Of a stretch of 7,140 bases of DNA, positions 5,954 to 7,140 are shown piece by piece. The notes beneath the pieces were generated by a model. That model was not told where the DNA came from. It saw nothing but the letters and a program-made list of their open reading frames with translations, and ran no database searches. The stretch is from assembly GCA_046757465.1 (NCBI GenBank), contig JBHHYH010000106.1:1-7140 (forward strand), given 5' to 3'. Source of the stretch: Scalindua_A sp046757465 (GTDB lineage Bacteria; Planctomycetota; Brocadiia; Brocadiales; Scalinduaceae). Position 1 is the first letter of the stretch. Every line of letters begins with the position of its first letter. The translations under genes were made by a program, and so were the position numbers.

Positions 5954-6001
5954 CTTGCTCAAGAAACAATACGTAACCGTATATATGAAATGAAGCACTT
6001 A

Positions 6002-6031
6002 GGCAGATTCGCCATGGCGAACTTCGTTGCC
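6002..6031 (-). repeat. Palindromic repeat, inverted copy of the one in the kinase gene
   Basis: The centre TTCGCCATGGCGAA (6008-6021) is a perfect 14-base palindrome, flanked by GGCA (6002-6005) and TGCC (6028-6031). Read on the minus strand, 6002-6022 matches 2695-2715 with one difference. Two copies within 3.4 kb, one intergenic and one inside a coding frame, show that this is a dispersed family. Confidence 0.72.
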
Positions 6032-6054
6032 AATTAACATTACCTATTTATTAT
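6027..6054 (+). promoter_or_regulatory. Candidate sigma-70-type promoter for the agmatinase gene
   Basis: TTGCCA (6027-6032) and TATTAT (6049-6054) are separated by 16 bases, each one base from consensus. Transcription would begin near 6061, giving a leader of about 50 bases that includes the hairpin at 6071-6088. The -35 element overlaps the end of the palindromic repeat at 6002-6031. Chance matches are common in AT-rich DNA. Confidence 0.35.
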
Positions 6055-6070
6055 CAACATAATGAGTAGC

Positions 6071-6088
6071 GGAAGCCTTCAGGCTTCC
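6071..6088 (+). repeat. Perfect hairpin repeat in the agmatinase leader
   Basis: GGAAGCCT (6071-6078) and AGGCTTCC (6081-6088) are perfect inverted 8-mers around TC, effectively a 7-bp stem with a 4-base loop. It ends 22 bases before the ATG of the agmatinase gene. It may be just another dispersed repeat, or it may affect translation or stability of the message. Confidence 0.55.
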
Positions 6089-6110
6089 ATAATTTATAGA
6101 TCACAAACAG

Positions 6111-7034
6111 ATGGGCAACAATATCAAAAAATACATCCTGAGCTCAGCACCCTTTGGTGCATTCAAATATGACTTTAAGGATGAGACTGAAGCATATGAA
6201 AGGTCAAAAGTCGTAATCCTTGGTGTTCCCTATGACGGCACCGCAACCTTTCAACCAGGCGCCAGAAACGGTCCTAACAGCATCTTAAATGTATCTCCAA
6301 ACCTTGAGCATTACGATAAGGAACTGGGAAACATCTTTGAGGTAGGCATATTCACGGCGGGGATCGTAGATATTGAAGATGTACACGTAAACTCTCAAGA
6401 CGTCATAAAAAGAGTTTATGATGTAAGTAAGAGCTATATTTCAGATGATAAATTTCTGGTTACTCTAGGCGGAGAACACACAATTACTCAGGGTGTCGCA
6501 AGGACCTATAAAGAGAAATATACTAATTTGTCAGTGCTACAACTTGACGCACACCATGACCTCATGGAGGAATATGGAGGTACAAGATACAGCCATGCCT
6601 GTGTGGCAAAGAGGATAGTTGATATAGGATGTAAGATGACTCAGTTTGGGGTAAGAGTTACTACAAGAAAGGAGCATGAGTACATAAAGAAAAACAATCA
6701 AGACCTAGACATATTCTACGCCAAAGATATCTATGACAATGATAAATGGCACAAAGAGGCGATTGATTCATTAAGTGACAATGTCTATATTACCTTAGAC
6801 CTTGATGGTCTTGACCCATCCATTATGCCTTCTACTGGCACACCCGTTCCGGGTGGACTTGATTGGTATGGAACTCTGAACTTTCTCAGGAAAGTATACG
6901 AGAAAAGAAAAGTAGTTGGACTTGATGTCATGGAACTCAATCCAATACCGGGAAACGAAGCACCGAATTTTCTCGCAGCCGAGCTTGTTTATAAAAATAT
7001 AGGTTTTCTTGAAAAATACGGCTTTGATAAATAG
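6111..7034 (+). CDS. speB: Agmatinase / ureohydrolase family enzyme
   Basis: This 307-residue cytoplasmic enzyme has the usual length of the arginase/agmatinase/formiminoglutamase family. All binuclear manganese ligands are visible: GGEHT (His123), DAHHD (Asp146, His148, Asp150) and LDLDGLDP (Asp230, Asp232). It also has SHAC (His162), the TPVPGGLDW segment and ELNP (Glu275). GVPYDGTATFQPGAR near the N terminus and the GGLDW segment fit agmatinase, which converts agmatine to putrescine and urea, better than arginase. Substrate choice is still inference, and guanidinobutyrase or related activities are possible. ATG 6111 has no clear Shine-Dalgarno sequence; the 50 bases upstream hold a hairpin and a candidate promoter. 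The gene is not obviously linked in function to the envelope genes before it. No terminator is visible after it. Confidence 0.92.
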   Translation: MGNNIKKYILSSAPFGAFKYDFKDETEAYERSKVVILGVPYDGTATFQPGARNGPNSILNVSPNLEHYDKELGNIFEVGIFTAGIVDIEDVHVNSQDVIKRVYDVSKSYISDDKFLVTLGGEHTITQGVARTYKEKYTNLSVLQLDAHHDLMEEYGGTRYSHACVAKRIVDIGCKMTQFGVRVTTRKEHEYIKKNNQDLDIFYAKDIYDNDKWHKEAIDSLSDNVYITLDLDGLDPSIMPSTGTPVPGGLDWYGTLNFLRKVYEKRKVVGLDVMELNPIPGNEAPNFLAAELVYKNIGFLEKYGFDK

Positions 7035-7125
7035 AAATGTAAAAATATAGGAAAAATTGAAAATAATGAAAATTCAAGAGAATAATAGTATTAGACAAGA
7101 TTGAGGAATAATTAAGAATTTAATA

Positions 7126-7140
7126 ATGAAAGAGTTGACC
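7126..7140 (+). CDS. Possible start of a downstream gene, cut by the window
   Basis: ATG 7126 opens a frame (MKELT) that runs off the end of the window. It lies 91 bases after the agmatinase stop in very AT-rich DNA and has no strong ribosome site, so it may be a chance ATG. The bases between (7035-7125) show no hairpin or other feature. Confidence 0.2.

Larger units (their letters stand above)
5809..6110. other. Repeat-filled intergenic spacer before the agmatinase gene
   Basis: This roughly 300-base stretch has no convincing gene. It is a string of palindromes: TGAGAC/GTCTCA arms at 5821-5826 and 5850-5855, a nested hairpin at 5870-5904, ATGACA/TGTCAT arms at 5910-5926, the CATTCTGAGGAACGAAG... 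block (about 5923-5953), the TTCGCCATGGCGAA palindrome at 6008-6021 and a hairpin at 6071-6088. A short candidate promoter sits between the last two. Confidence 0.7.

Noticed and set aside
5805..5998. Overlapping frames of 62 codons on both strands in the spacer
   Set aside because: Both read through the interspersed repeat block and its hairpins, neither has a family resemblance, and near-equal frames on both strands are what a palindromic repeat gives.

Overview
The window is an envelope-polysaccharide/LPS gene neighbourhood followed by a polyamine gene, all on the + strand. In order it carries the 3' end of a dolichyl-phosphate-mannose-synthase-like GT2 glycosyltransferase (2-364), a collapsed remnant of a LAB_N-type small membrane protein (351-429), an ArnT/PMT-like GT39 glycosyltransferase (434-2050), a frameshifted IS630-family transposase remnant (about 2082-2337), a 754-residue protein with two lipopolysaccharide-kinase (Kdo/WaaP/InaA-like) domains (2515-4779), a rhamnosyltransferase-like GT2 (4773-5717), a repeat-filled spacer (5718-6110) and an agmatinase/ureohydrolase (6111-7034).

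The genes point to a Gram-negative-type bacterium with lipid A/LPS. AT-rich DNA, many short palindromic repeats and this gene set would fit an anammox-type planctomycete (Brocadiales) or a similar environmental lineage. That placement is inference; no marker gene here proves it.

The first three genes form a recognisable module. A GT2 loads a sugar onto a polyprenyl-phosphate carrier, a LAB_N-like membrane protein often lies between, and an ArnT-like enzyme transfers the sugar to lipid A or another envelope acceptor. Here the middle gene has lost most of its length. The tandem kinase and the second GT2 overlap by 7 bases and are probably co-translated; they would phosphorylate and glycosylate the LPS core. 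The agmatinase is a separate unit with its own candidate promoter.

The most unusual feature is the invasion of the kinase gene by palindromic repeats. Three related units (about 126-153 nt) sit inside the reading frame at 3325-3450, 3991-4143 and 4342-4488. All are read in the same frame and give related peptides of the type SPPxxGGxxxEV...NIEQ. A different repeat, shared in inverted orientation with the spacer before the agmatinase, lies in the same gene at 2695-2715. The kinase motifs remain intact around the insertions, so the gene looks expressed and the repeats look tolerated as loop-forming peptides. This resembles Rickettsia palindromic elements. Other palindromes end the ArnT-like gene, end the second GT2 and fill the spacer before the agmatinase.
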